Positions 42,749-51,048 of a stretch of DNA of 64,000 nucleotides are shown piece after piece (the first letter of the stretch is position 1; each line of letters opens with the position of its first letter). Made by a program: the position numbers and the translations under genes. Source of the DNA: Azophilus sp965116165 (GTDB lineage: Bacteria > Pseudomonadota > Gammaproteobacteria > Pseudomonadales > Azotimanducaceae); NCBI GenBank assembly GCA_965116165.1, contig OZ220484.1, positions 3,162,001 through 3,226,000 on the forward strand, written 5' to 3'. Below the pieces are notes generated by a model. The model had not been told where the DNA came from and ran no database searches. It saw only the letters and a program-made list of their open reading frames with translations.

Positions 42749-42883
42749 TGTATCAATTTGATTGACCCTGCGGATTTCGTCGAGCCGAGGGTCCGCACCG
42801 TGGAACACCTGAATGTCTAAGCCATTTTATCCCGGCAGCGATTCGTGGTGGGCTGTATTTCCCCGAGGATTTTCTATGGCGCA
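42749..42883. repeat. Family D fragment joined to a family E element
   Basis: TGTATCAATTTGATTGACCC opens a D element that is cut at about 42790 by GTCCGCACCGTGGAACACC, a family E terminus. The E copy ends GATTTTCTATGGCGCAG, and this end encodes the last residue and stop of hisI. Confidence 0.6.
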
Positions 42884-43299
42884 GAAATTCCCGGGTCGCC
42901 GAGTACCCGCACCCGATGCCCGTCGACGCGCAGATAGAAACAGCTTCGGCGATAGGTGTGGCAGGCCTGCCCGACCTGTTCCACCCGCATCAGGATGGCG
43001 TCGCCGTCGCAGTCGAAACTCAGATCGACGACTTTTTGAACATGGCCGGAAGTTTCGCCCTTCCACCACAGTTGTTGGCGGCTGCGGGAGAAGTACCAGG
43101 CATAGCCGGTTTCCAGGGTGCGTTCCAGGGAGGTTCGGTTCATCCAGGCGAGCATCAGGACTGCACCGCTGTCGGCATCCTGGGCAATGGCGGGAAGCAA
43201 TCCCTTGTCGTTGTAGGCGAGATTGTCGAGAACCTCGGCCAGTGGCCGGGTTGCGCCGTCCCCGGCCTGTTCCAATTGTTTCATGTAGCCGGTCGTCAT
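42874..43299 (-). CDS. hisI: Phosphoribosyl-AMP cyclohydrolase
   Basis: The 141-residue protein has the HisI core: LLPAIAQDADSGAVLMLAWMN, SRQQLWWKGETSGHVQKV, then the metal-binding DCDGDAILMRVEQ and QACHTYRRSCFY. It opens the adenine ring of phosphoribosyl-AMP in histidine synthesis. No HisE domain is fused and no other his gene is adjacent. Its ATG overlaps the stop of the upstream aminopeptidase (TGATG), so the two are coupled. The final codons and TAG come from a family E terminus. Confidence 0.93.
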   Translation of the reverse strand: MTTGYMKQLEQAGDGATRPLAEVLDNLAYNDKGLLPAIAQDADSGAVLMLAWMNRTSLERTLETGYAWYFSRSRQQLWWKGETSGHVQKVVDLSFDCDGDAILMRVEQVGQACHTYRRSCFYLRVDGHRVRVLGDPGISAP

Positions 43300-44717
43300 C
43301 ACCGAAACCGTTCTTCGAGATAGTGGAATACCGCGCGCATGGCCATGGCTTCACCGCCCTCCGGCCGTCCCGGTCGATTGCGCGGGTTGTAGGCCATGAT
43401 GTCGAAATGCGCCCAGGGGATTTCGCCGATGAATTTCCGCAAGAAAAGGGCCGCGGTGATGGCGCCGGCGTAGGGCGAACTGGCGGAGTTTAGCGTATCC
43501 GCCATCTTGCTTTGTAACAGGTGGCCGTAGCCGTCGTGCAGCGGCATTGGCCAGACCGGGTCGTCCACGGCCTTGCCGGCTTGGGCGATGCCGGTGGCCA
43601 AACTGTCGTCGTTGCAGAACATGGCGGAGATTTCCGGGCCCACCGCGACGCGTGCCGCACCCGTTAGGGTGGCGAAGTCGATCAGGAGCTGCGGCCGCTC
43701 CTCGGCGGCCAGGGCGAGCGCATCGCAGAGAATCAGCCGCCCTTCCGCATCGGTATTGTCCACTTCCACGGTAATTCCGGCGTAGGTGTTGAGAATATCG
43801 CCCGGCCGGTAGGCATTGCCGGCGATGGCGTTTTCCACGGCGGGGATCAGCAGGCGCAGGCGCACGGGCAGCTTCTCCGCCATGATGAGTTGCGCGAGAC
43901 CGAGTGCGGCGGCGGCGCCACCCATGTCTTTCTTCATGCTGCGCATGCCGGATGCGGGCTTTATGTCGAGGCCGCCGCTATCGAAACAGACACCCTTGCC
44001 GACAACGGTAACAAGGGGCCGCTCCGGATCGCCCCAGCGGATATCCACCAAGCGGGGCGGGTCGGCGGCGGCGCGCCCCACGGCGTGAATGGCGCCGAAG
44101 CCTTCCTTTAGCAGGTTGTCGCCGATAACGACCCGGCAGTCGCCGTTTTGCGCATCGGCCATTTGCATCGCCTCGTTGGCGAGCTGACCTGGCGATAGGT
44201 CGCCCGCGGGTGTGTTGATCAGGTCGCGGGCCAGGGTGACGGCATTCACCAAATTGGCGAGGCGTTCGCGGCGGGCATTCTTCGGTAGAACCAGGCGCGC
44301 CGGTGTTCGCGATGGATTCCGGTAGCGGGTGAACTGATAACAACCCAGACCCCAGCCGAGCAACTGCAACTCATCGACCGCATGCGCCATACGGTAGGCG
44401 TCCTCGCTGAGCGACAGCGGCAGGCCTCCCAGGGTCGCGAGCGTGGATTGCCCGTTCCAACCAACCGCAACGCGGCCCGCGTCGAGCGGACCCCGGCTGC
44501 GTCCGGGCTCCGTGCCGGGTTGGGCGTTGTCGGGGGTCGCGTCCGAAGATTGGTCGGGCAGCCAGCAATGCTGCCCGCATTCGGCCTTGAACCCTTGCCG
44601 CGCCGCTAGGCGGCGCGCATCCGGCGACTGCATTGCCAGCCACCGCTCGAATGCGTTGGTTTCGACGAGTTCGATGGGCGTGGCGTTGTGGTCTACACTG
44701 AGATAGGGGTCGAACAT
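43299..44717 (-). CDS. Leucyl aminopeptidase family protein (M17)
   Basis: The 472-residue enzyme has the conserved M17 catalytic domain: VGKGVCFDSGGLDIKPASGM with Lys241, Asp246 and catalytic Lys253, KKDMGGAA, and the signature NTDAEGRL at 321-328 holding the metal-binding Asp and Glu. The N-terminal domain is divergent, as in the PepB-like group of alphaproteobacteria and marine gammas. Dimetal-dependent removal of N-terminal residues in the cytoplasm. It is coupled to hisI downstream. Confidence 0.93.
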   Translation of the reverse strand: MFDPYLSVDHNATPIELVETNAFERWLAMQSPDARRLAARQGFKAECGQHCWLPDQSSDATPDNAQPGTEPGRSRGPLDAGRVAVGWNGQSTLATLGGLPLSLSEDAYRMAHAVDELQLLGWGLGCYQFTRYRNPSRTPARLVLPKNARRERLANLVNAVTLARDLINTPAGDLSPGQLANEAMQMADAQNGDCRVVIGDNLLKEGFGAIHAVGRAAADPPRLVDIRWGDPERPLVTVVGKGVCFDSGGLDIKPASGMRSMKKDMGGAAAALGLAQLIMAEKLPVRLRLLIPAVENAIAGNAYRPGDILNTYAGITVEVDNTDAEGRLILCDALALAAEERPQLLIDFATLTGAARVAVGPEISAMFCNDDSLATGIAQAGKAVDDPVWPMPLHDGYGHLLQSKMADTLNSASSPYAGAITAALFLRKFIGEIPWAHFDIMAYNPRNRPGRPEGGEAMAMRAVFHYLEERFR

Positions 44718-44805
44718 TGGTTTTTAATCGGCATGTTAAACGAACAGTTCCGGGAGCGGGACGCCGCGGCCCCGACGGGTCGGACATCGGTGGCTCGTCG
44801 GCATG

Positions 44806-45198
44806 TTAAACGAACTGCTGCGTCTGCACGGCCTTGACCAGGAGTTCGTCGGCTCCCTCGGCCCTTACGAAGGCATCGAAAATGGCTTGGCGCCGTCCGG
44901 CCCGAACGAGCCGACAGGTGGCGAGCAGCGGTGTGTTCATAGGCACCGGTCGCAGATAATAGCAGCAGAGGCTTGAGGTCACGAAAGTGCGCTCATTACC
45001 GGCGAACCAGGTGGCGAGGCTTACCGCATCGTCGATCATGGCGGCCACGAATCCACCCTGTACGCCACCGTGCGGGTTGGCGACGCCCGCCGGTGGCAGG
45101 AACCGCACCTTGGCCGATTCGCCGTTTTCCGCCAACGCGACGACGGTACCGTTCATGAATTCCCGGGTTTCGATTCGCGGCAGTTGCTTGATGTCCAT
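44806..45198 (-). CDS. PaaI-type hotdog thioesterase
   Basis: A 130-residue hotdog-fold protein. The PaaI/YbgC-like signature is NPHGGVQGGFVAAMIDDAVSLA near residue 42-63, with an Asp in the usual active-site helix. It should hydrolyse an acyl- or aryl-CoA. Its last codons (QFV stop) are repeated as an 18-bp copy (TCGGCATGTTAAACGAAC) 70 bp away between this gene and the aminopeptidase, a local duplication. Confidence 0.87.
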   Translation of the reverse strand: MDIKQLPRIETREFMNGTVVALAENGESAKVRFLPPAGVANPHGGVQGGFVAAMIDDAVSLATWFAGNERTFVTSSLCCYYLRPVPMNTPLLATCRLVRAGRRQAIFDAFVRAEGADELLVKAVQTQQFV

Positions 45199-45288
45199 CG
45201 ATGCCTGCTCTTGGAGCGCCCGCTCACGCCGTCAAATTGGCGCAATGGTCGCGCGAAGGTTGTGGTCTGGGCATACGCGGAGCTTAAG

Positions 45289-45312
45289 GGAAGTCTGAAC
45301 AAATCAATAGAG
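45289..45312 (+). repeat. Left part of a family A MITE, cut by the IS at 45313
   Basis: GGGAAGTCTGAACAAATCAA then TAGAG is the first 24 bp of family A. Its continuation (TAGAGTCGCATTGCTATTCTCG) is found at 49539, beyond the IS-bounded module. Confidence 0.75.
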
Positions 45313-46430
45313 TGAACGGGCTCACTACCTTTCGGAATTTTAGGATCAGGCAATACTGGTCATTGTACGCTGGAATTGGGCCGGGGCGAGCCATCCGAGG
45401 GCCTAGTGCGGCCGGACGCTGTGATAGTCGTCCAAGGTACCCGGCGAGGCCCCTGTTGACGGCGGCGACGGTGAGTTCGCCGCGGTACACCGACCAGAAC
45501 TCGGTTCGCAGGGTTCGGTTGCCGCGCTCGACATGTCCATTGAGGTCCGGTCGGCGCGGGGGCAGGACGTTGAGGGGGATGTTCTCGGCTTCGCAGGCGG
45601 TTCGAAGTTCCTCATGAACTCGGCTCCGCCGTCGACCCGTGCGGACCGGATGGGCATGTGTCCGCGGGCCTCGCCGAGGAACCGCGCGGTGGTTTTGGAG
45701 GTGGCGCTGGAGCGGGTTCTGGCGTACAGGACCTTGGTGATGGAATCCTTGGCGTGGAATTGCTTGAGGGACTTGCCGTCGACGTGGACGGTCATGTGGT
45801 CGATTTGGACGAGTTCCCCGGGCCGCGCGGGCCTTTGTCCGGGGGGAGGCGCCGGGCGTGGCCGGGAGCATCGCCGTCGCCTGCTTTTGGCGCGACCCTC
45901 GCAGTGCGACGCGGGGCGCGGGCGTCCGACGCTGGAGACGCTCAGCGTGAAGTCGCCGTGGTGCCTGGAGAGGGTCGCGTGGATGACAGCGCGCCCGGCC
46001 CGGGGTCTGCGTTTGCGCTCGACCTCGACGCGCCGCCGGTCCAGGGGGCCATTGCCTTGGCCGGGTTCGGCGGGGCCGGGTGCTCCCGGGAACCAGCGTC
46101 GCGGGTCCGCCCCTTTCATGGGCGCGGCGCCAGTCGTAGTAGGTGCTGCTGGGCAGGCCGATGGTCCTCGGGGCGACCCCCCGCCGCATGCCGTCGGCGA
46201 CCATGCTGTCGACCGGTTCGAGGATTCGCCCACGCCTTCGGGCCTTGGGGTGGCCGGTTGGGTCAATCGCGAGCTTCTTGCGGGCGGCGGGGCGTCGGCC
46301 TCGCCGCCGGGCTTTGAACTCCAGTCGCTCCGCTCCCTCCGTTCAAGGCCCGAACAAACCCCCGGTCAACGCCGCGTCATGCGCCAAGGTCTCCGGGGCC
46401 AAAATTCCCGAAAGTGTCTGAACCTGTACA
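45313..46430 (-). mobile_element. Decayed IS3/IS481-type insertion sequence (1118 bp)
   Basis: The ends TGAACGGGCTCACTACC and, inverted, TGTACAGGTTCAGACAC are imperfect terminal repeats. The transposase is broken across frames. Pieces include PGELVQIDHMTVHVDGK with the first Asp, ARVDGGAEFMRNFE with the second, LNGHVERGNRTLRTEFWSVY with the Glu, and DDYHSVRPH then a stop before ALGWLAPAQFQ. It cannot encode an active protein as it stands. The 5-bp TAGAG on its left is repeated at 49539-49543. Confidence 0.82.
45345..46266 (-). pseudogene. Transposase pseudogene (rve-type DDE integrase core)
   Basis: Two overlapping minus-strand frames carry alternating conserved segments of one transposase, so at least two frameshifts have occurred, plus an in-frame TAG within the terminal RPH-ALGWLAPAQF motif. 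The upstream part encodes the helix-turn-helix region (STYYDWRRAHERGG). Confidence 0.78.
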
Positions 46431-46442
46431 TCAGACGCAGTC

Positions 46443-46520
46443 TGTATCAGTTCGACATTTGCACGAACCGAACAGTGCGTGAGCCCGGCTCAGCGGAATC
46501 CGAAAAGTCAAATTGAGACA
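46443..46520. repeat. Family D element (78 bp), best-preserved copy
   Basis: The termini TGTATCAGTTCGAC and, inverted, TGTCTCAATTTGAC bound a core GCACGAACCGAACAGTGCGT. This copy defines the family borders. It lies between the IS and the nuclease gene. Confidence 0.7.
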
Positions 46521-46580
46521 CCACCCAGACGAATGCCGGGAATTCGGATCGCAATTTGTGAGCCGACGCCATGGCCTCGG

Positions 46581-47612
46581 CTATCGTGATCTAAAGGCCA
46601 CAAGGCTCGTGTGCTGCACAAGCTGGGACATGTTCTCCAGCGTGAAGATCTTGCCGCGGGTGGCGAGAAGCAGCTTCTTCATGTCTTCGCGGCGCACCCC
46701 GAATCCGCGACCTGCGATGCAGGCGATGACCTCGAACCTTGGGTGACCAGGCTGCTGGCCCTCCATACTGAGAGCAGCGAGGTGCTGGACGCGAGTCACT
46801 TTGTCGCGCACAGTGCCGTCATCCTCGGCGAGCTTCGCCTCAATGACGACCTGCGGATTGAACTCGTTCGGGATCACAAAATCCGGTGCTTGGTCGAAAC
46901 CTTCCAAACGCTCGGCCCGTTTGGTCTTTCGGGAACTGATGCCGGCGCGCGACAGCGTGTCTTCGATGGCGTTCTCCACGATGTTGCCGATGAGCTCGCT
47001 GATGGAATCTCGGTGGCTAGCGAAGGGGCGGCCAAGAAAACGCTCGTACAGGAGGATGGAATAGGGAACCCCGAGTTCGGACGAAGAGCGGATGCTGACC
47101 AGTCCGGCCTTGGTGTCGGCCTTGTCAAGCCGATGAAGTTCATCGGACTCCTGTTCCGGAACACCGGACTCCAAGGCATGGCAGGTGGCCGCGATGAGGG
47201 CCTGTATCCGCCGCTCCGTCACGCTACCCTCTTTTGGTAAGGGAGACTCTGGAGCCATCCGGATATTCCGGTCGAGAGTGCGCACAGAACTCTGCGTCAC
47301 CTCGACGCCAGCCTGCCGACTCGTGAAGTAGGCCCACTCCGACGGCGTGAACCCCAGCATACAGCGCAGCACGATGAGGGCGATCGGCATTTCAAAGACC
47401 ACCGAGACAAGGGTTTCGGGCACTAGATCGCGGAAGCTACCCGTGACCTTCTTCAGCGCTTCATAGCCCTTCTCGAATACGGGGAACTCGACGAATCCCT
47501 GGCCCTTTGGCATGACGAGAAACTCGGACTTGAGGCAGTCAAACACCGCATCGACATAAGAATCGAGATCGGACTGGAGTTCGTCGAACTCAACCTCAAA
47601 AGGAAACGGCAT
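46581..47612 (-). CDS. Putative PD-(D/E)XK restriction endonuclease
   Basis: The 343-residue protein is not a family I can name. It has a helical N-terminal two-thirds and a nuclease-like C-terminal part. After a Glu-bearing helix (NIVENAIEDTL, about 210-220) come APDFVIP with Asp244 and VVIEAKL with Glu259 and Lys261, the spacing of a PD-(D/E)XK active site. It overlaps the 3' end of the DNA methylase gene by 17 bp, the layout of a restriction-modification pair. The nuclease role is inferred from motif and context; the target site is unknown. Confidence 0.68.
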   Translation of the reverse strand: MPFPFEVEFDELQSDLDSYVDAVFDCLKSEFLVMPKGQGFVEFPVFEKGYEALKKVTGSFRDLVPETLVSVVFEMPIALIVLRCMLGFTPSEWAYFTSRQAGVEVTQSSVRTLDRNIRMAPESPLPKEGSVTERRIQALIAATCHALESGVPEQESDELHRLDKADTKAGLVSIRSSSELGVPYSILLYERFLGRPFASHRDSISELIGNIVENAIEDTLSRAGISSRKTKRAERLEGFDQAPDFVIPNEFNPQVVIEAKLAEDDGTVRDKVTRVQHLAALSMEGQQPGHPRFEVIACIAGRGFGVRREDMKKLLLATRGKIFTLENMSQLVQHTSLVAFRSR

Positions 47613-49314
47613 CGTGCGTTTCCTTCTCGGGCAGTGCTATTTCCTGAGCGAAGAGGGGCAGATAGTCGTGCGGATCGGGCACCGTCGCCATGCCGGCGAG
47701 TTCATCGGGGTCGCCGAATTCGATCATGCGGTCTCGGAAAGTGGCAATCTTGACCGGTGTCGGCCACGAGCGCTCCCAAGTCATTCGTAGGTTCCAGACA
47801 GCCATCCGGGCCAAATGGCCGAAAACGATGCACCGGGTATCGCCGAGGGTGGCTCTCCGGCCCGCCGCCGCGATCTGCGAGAGATCCTCGTTCACGATCT
47901 CGATCAACCGTTCGGACACATCGAACAGCAAGGCTCTAGGGATTTCGCCGATGTCGCGACACACGAACACAGTGTCGATGATCGAGGACGCCGTGCCGTG
48001 AATGTGGATCGAGCCACCCATCTCGGCGGGACAAGGCAGCGAGGCGGAGCAGGTCAGACCAGCGTCAAGAAGCGCAACGCCGACCGCGCAATAGGCTTCA
48101 AGTTTGTTGTGGTGATAGGTGAAAGCCAAGGGTGCGCCCGGCTTCAGTGCGCGAGCCATGCGGGAATAGACCTTGGCCAATCCCTCGGTGAAGTGCTGCA
48201 GGTCGCGCGACTGGGTCGTGTTGCCGGTCAGTTCCGCAGGCGACCGCGTCGATGGCCGGTCGAAGCCCTCGGCACCCTTGTCGGCAAGCCGCCGCAGCCA
48301 GACGTAACAAAAGTCCATCAGTTCGCCATACTGCACATTTCCGAAATAGGGTGGATCGGTGAATACGGCGTCGAGACTATCTTCTGCCAGTTCGGTCTCG
48401 GCCGCGTCCGTGCAATGGATGGCAACGCGGCGACAAGTGCCGTTCAGCCGCTCGCCGATCCGTTCGCCTTGGATCGGCTCGCGTATCTTGCGCGCATTGA
48501 CGTGCCGCACCTCGTAAGGTGCCTCGCAGTAGCGCTTCGCTCGAACATACTTGTTCACGATGTTCGACCACCCGCCGGATCCGACACTCGTCCCGGGCCC
48601 ATTGACGATACCGAGAATGTTGAACTCGCATTGCACTAGGCTCACCGGGAATCCATGAACCGAAAATATATCCAGCGCCTTGAGCGCCGCCGTATCGTAG
48701 CGACATAACATGTTCTGATAACGCAGCAGATCGGAGAGATTGGTCGCAAGTGCGTGCCGAATGCGTTCGTCTTTCGTACGAGCGATAAGCCGACAGCTCA
48801 ACTCCAGCCCCAGAAGCTGGCGGGGATTGAACATTTCGCGGTAGCGGAAGTATCCCCAGCGGTGCAGGCGCCACGTTTCGTCGCCCTCTGGAATGGGCTC
48901 TTCCGGCACGAAACGGGCTTTCATCCGCCGCCATCGCTTCGCCGCCGACTCGACGCGGGCGAGATCCTCCACATCGGGCTTCTTGAAGAAGCGGCCTCGG
49001 TGATCAGCCTTGCATCTCGGATTGTAGTACTCAATTGCGAACAGCCTGTGGTCCAGTGGGTTCCGGGCTTCACCGGGATAGACATTGGAATGACCACAAT
49101 GCGGACAATCGCATCGACCTCGGCGCGCAGGCCCCTGCTGGAGAAGAACGCTTCCGCAAGCCGTGCAGGCTCCGGGATTCTCACGGTGCTCGACTTCGTT
49201 GAGGTCGCCGCACGACGGACAAACCAAGACATGCTTCGGATGACGCCGGTCCCGTGCGAGCACATAGCCGGGAAACAGGTCGAAGGGTTTGCCGCAGGCT
49301 ACGCAATCAAGCAC
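47596..49314 (-). CDS. Zn-ribbon adenine-specific DNA methylase (COG1743-like), 5'-truncated
   Basis: The 572-residue frame opens directly with zinc ribbons (CVACGKPFD, CPSCGDLNE, CTACG, CPHCGHSN). A helical region with LSDLLRYQNMLCRYDTAALKALDIFSVHGFPV follows, then the catalytic DPPY motif in DAVFTDPPYFGNVQYGELMDF and FTYHH. Full-length relatives carry an upstream SAM-binding region (FxGxG) that is missing here. The open frame continues a few codons past the GTG at 49314 and then enters the IS derivative at 49339, where it meets a stop. The gene is thus cut by the element and probably inactive alone. Confidence 0.8.
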   Translation of the reverse strand: MLDCVACGKPFDLFPGYVLARDRRHPKHVLVCPSCGDLNEVEHRENPGACTACGSVLLQQGPARRGRCDCPHCGHSNVYPGEARNPLDHRLFAIEYYNPRCKADHRGRFFKKPDVEDLARVESAAKRWRRMKARFVPEEPIPEGDETWRLHRWGYFRYREMFNPRQLLGLELSCRLIARTKDERIRHALATNLSDLLRYQNMLCRYDTAALKALDIFSVHGFPVSLVQCEFNILGIVNGPGTSVGSGGWSNIVNKYVRAKRYCEAPYEVRHVNARKIREPIQGERIGERLNGTCRRVAIHCTDAAETELAEDSLDAVFTDPPYFGNVQYGELMDFCYVWLRRLADKGAEGFDRPSTRSPAELTGNTTQSRDLQHFTEGLAKVYSRMARALKPGAPLAFTYHHNKLEAYCAVGVALLDAGLTCSASLPCPAEMGGSIHIHGTASSIIDTVFVCRDIGEIPRALLFDVSERLIEIVNEDLSQIAAAGRRATLGDTRCIVFGHLARMAVWNLRMTWERSWPTPVKIATFRDRMIEFGDPDELAGMATVPDPHDYLPLFAQEIALPEKETHDAVSF

Positions 49315-49338
49315 CTTGATCCAGAGGAAGGACTGTTC

Positions 49339-49538
49339 TGTACTGGCTCAGATACCTTTCGGAACTTTCCCCCGGCGTTCAGGCTCACGGCCTGTCGGCA
49401 CGGGGAGGGTGGCGCCGGGTCTTGAGCGGAGCGACCGGAGCGACCGGAGTTCAAGGCCCGAACACACCCCCGATCAACGCCGTGTCATGCGCCAAAGTCT
49501 CTGGGGCCAAAATTCCGGAAAGTGTCTGAACCTGTACA
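49339..49538. mobile_element. Internally deleted derivative (200 bp) of the IS at 45313-46430
   Basis: Its left end TGTACTGGCTCAGATACC and right end (CTGAACCTGTACA) match those of the IS. The 100 bp before the right end (TTCAAGGCCCGAACA, CGTCATGCGCCAA, GGGGCCAAAATTCC) is nearly the same as 46325-46430, while the transposase is gone. It truncates the methylase gene. Confidence 0.85.
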
Positions 49539-49585
49539 TAGAGTCGCATTGCTATTCTCGTAAGATATTGATTTTAATTGGAATT
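49539..49585 (+). repeat. Interior part of the family A MITE split by the IS-bounded module
   Basis: TAGAGTCGCATTGCTATTCT followed by CGTAAGATATTGATTTTA continues the family A sequence broken off at 45312, starting with the same TAGAG. The remaining end of the MITE is lost and replaced by GGAATTATATAG, a family C-like end. Confidence 0.72.
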
Positions 49586-49647
49586 ATATAGATGACTATG
49601 CGGAAGGTGGTGGGCTAGGCGGATGATGCGGACTTCGACTTGGGTAC

Positions 49648-51048
49648 CTACGGAACAACGCTTGGAAAAAACACCTCGGCGGCCCCAAGCACAGCGATGC
49701 TGTCAAGGCCGACGATTTGTAATCCCATGGACGGGCCCCGCCCGGGCGTTCCCATGGGTACCGAAATGGCGGGCACCCCGGCAATCGCCGCCGGCGCGGT
49801 CAGGTCGGCGAGCCCGGTTGGAATCGGGTCGCCGACGAGCGGCGCAACATGCATTGTCGTTGGGCTGATCAGCAGATGCGCGCCAAGATCCGTGCGCAGT
49901 CGGGCACTGGTTTCGGCGAGCAGGCGTTCGGCGCGCCGCACCTTGTCGAGCGGCTGCGCGGCGCCCCATTCGACCAGGCGTCGGAATGTCGGGCTGAATC
50001 CATCGGGTTGCCTGCGCAATGCCGATGCGAACAGCTCCGCGCCATCGCGTTCGCACATCAGCAATCCGGCGCGGCGAACGGCCGGCAGGTCGATATCCGT
50101 CCAGTCGATGCGTCGGGTTAGGCCGCGCTCCGCCGCCAACCGATCGAAAGCCCGCAAAATATCTTGGGTCGCTGGCCGCTCAATGGTCACGGACCAGCGG
50201 ACGAGGCCCGTTTTACCGGTTTCGGGCTGTCTGCTCGTTGTCCCATCGGTTTCGTTGGTGGGTGGCGATCTGGATTCGGGCGTTTTACCGGTTTCGGGCT
50301 GTCCGCCGATAGCCCAGCCGTCATCCGGGGGGTGGCCGTCTTGCCAACAAATCCCCGCGACGGCGGCAACATCGCGCACACTGCGGCCGTGGACGCCCAC
50401 ATGGTCGAGACGTCGGCAAAGCGGTATGACCCCGCTGGTGGAAATCTCGCCGCGACCGGGTTTGAAGCCCACCACGCCGCAAAGGGCCGAGGGTAGGCGC
50501 ACCGATCCCAGGTCGTCCGTTCCGAGAGCGATTGGCGCGAATCCCGCCGCCACCGCGGCGGCGCTGCCGCCGGACGAGCCGCCGGGGATGCGGTTTGGAT
50601 CCCGTGGATTGCGCGTGATCGCAAACGCTGGATTGTGCGTGGTTTCGCCCAGCGCCGCTTCGTGCATGTTGAAAACCGCCATGGGAATCATGCCCGCGGC
50701 GCGGAGCCGGGCGACGCATTCGGCATCGGCGGCCGCCCGGCGCGCCCGAAATGCGGCAATGCCGCCGTGCCACGGAAAGCCCTGGACAGCGACATTGGCC
50801 TTAACCCCGAACGGTATGCCGTCCAGTGGGGACAGGGGCGTCTTGCCTTGCCAGCGACCGAGGGATGCCGCCGCCTGATCGAGCAGGGTTCGCCGCTCGG
50901 CCACATGGTTGCAGATGCCCAATACCGAATCGTGCCGCTCGATGCGTTTCAGGCAGTGTTCCAGGAGGTCTCGGGGTCGCGCCCGCCCGTCGGCAAAAGC
51001 GGCGGCCCAGGCGAGGGCATCCCAGCCGGATCGGTTAGACGCGCTCAT
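49648..51048 (-). CDS. Amidase (amidase-signature family)
   Basis: The 466-residue enzyme carries the Ser-cisSer-Lys triad: Lys83 in GIPFGVKANV, Ser158 in GGSSGGSAAA and Ser182 in GSVRLPSALCGVVGFKPG. The AS family hydrolyses amides, including allophanate, indoleacetamide and amidated tRNA substrates; the exact one is unknown. A 24-residue insert between two copies of QPETGKT (residues about 248-280) is encoded by a 23-bp direct repeat 72 bp apart (50209 and 50281). Its start overlaps the ligase stop by 14 bp, placing it last in a catabolic operon. Confidence 0.9.
   Translation of the reverse strand: MSASNRSGWDALAWAAAFADGRARPRDLLEHCLKRIERHDSVLGICNHVAERRTLLDQAAASLGRWQGKTPLSPLDGIPFGVKANVAVQGFPWHGGIAAFRARRAAADAECVARLRAAGMIPMAVFNMHEAALGETTHNPAFAITRNPRDPNRIPGGSSGGSAAAVAAGFAPIALGTDDLGSVRLPSALCGVVGFKPGRGEISTSGVIPLCRRLDHVGVHGRSVRDVAAVAGICWQDGHPPDDGWAIGGQPETGKTPESRSPPTNETDGTTSRQPETGKTGLVRWSVTIERPATQDILRAFDRLAAERGLTRRIDWTDIDLPAVRRAGLLMCERDGAELFASALRRQPDGFSPTFRRLVEWGAAQPLDKVRRAERLLAETSARLRTDLGAHLLISPTTMHVAPLVGDPIPTGLADLTAPAAIAGVPAISVPMGTPGRGPSMGLQIVGLDSIAVLGAAEVFFPSVVP

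Noticed and set aside
45284..46266. Two long minus-strand frames as intact genes
   Set aside because: They are alternating pieces of one frameshifted transposase, with an internal stop in the conserved end.
46581..49314. A new antiphage defence system of the DUF1156/DUF499 type
   Set aside because: Only a truncated methylase and a nuclease are present; no DUF499-type ATPase, helicase or PLD nuclease is in the window, so a simple restriction-modification remnant explains it better.
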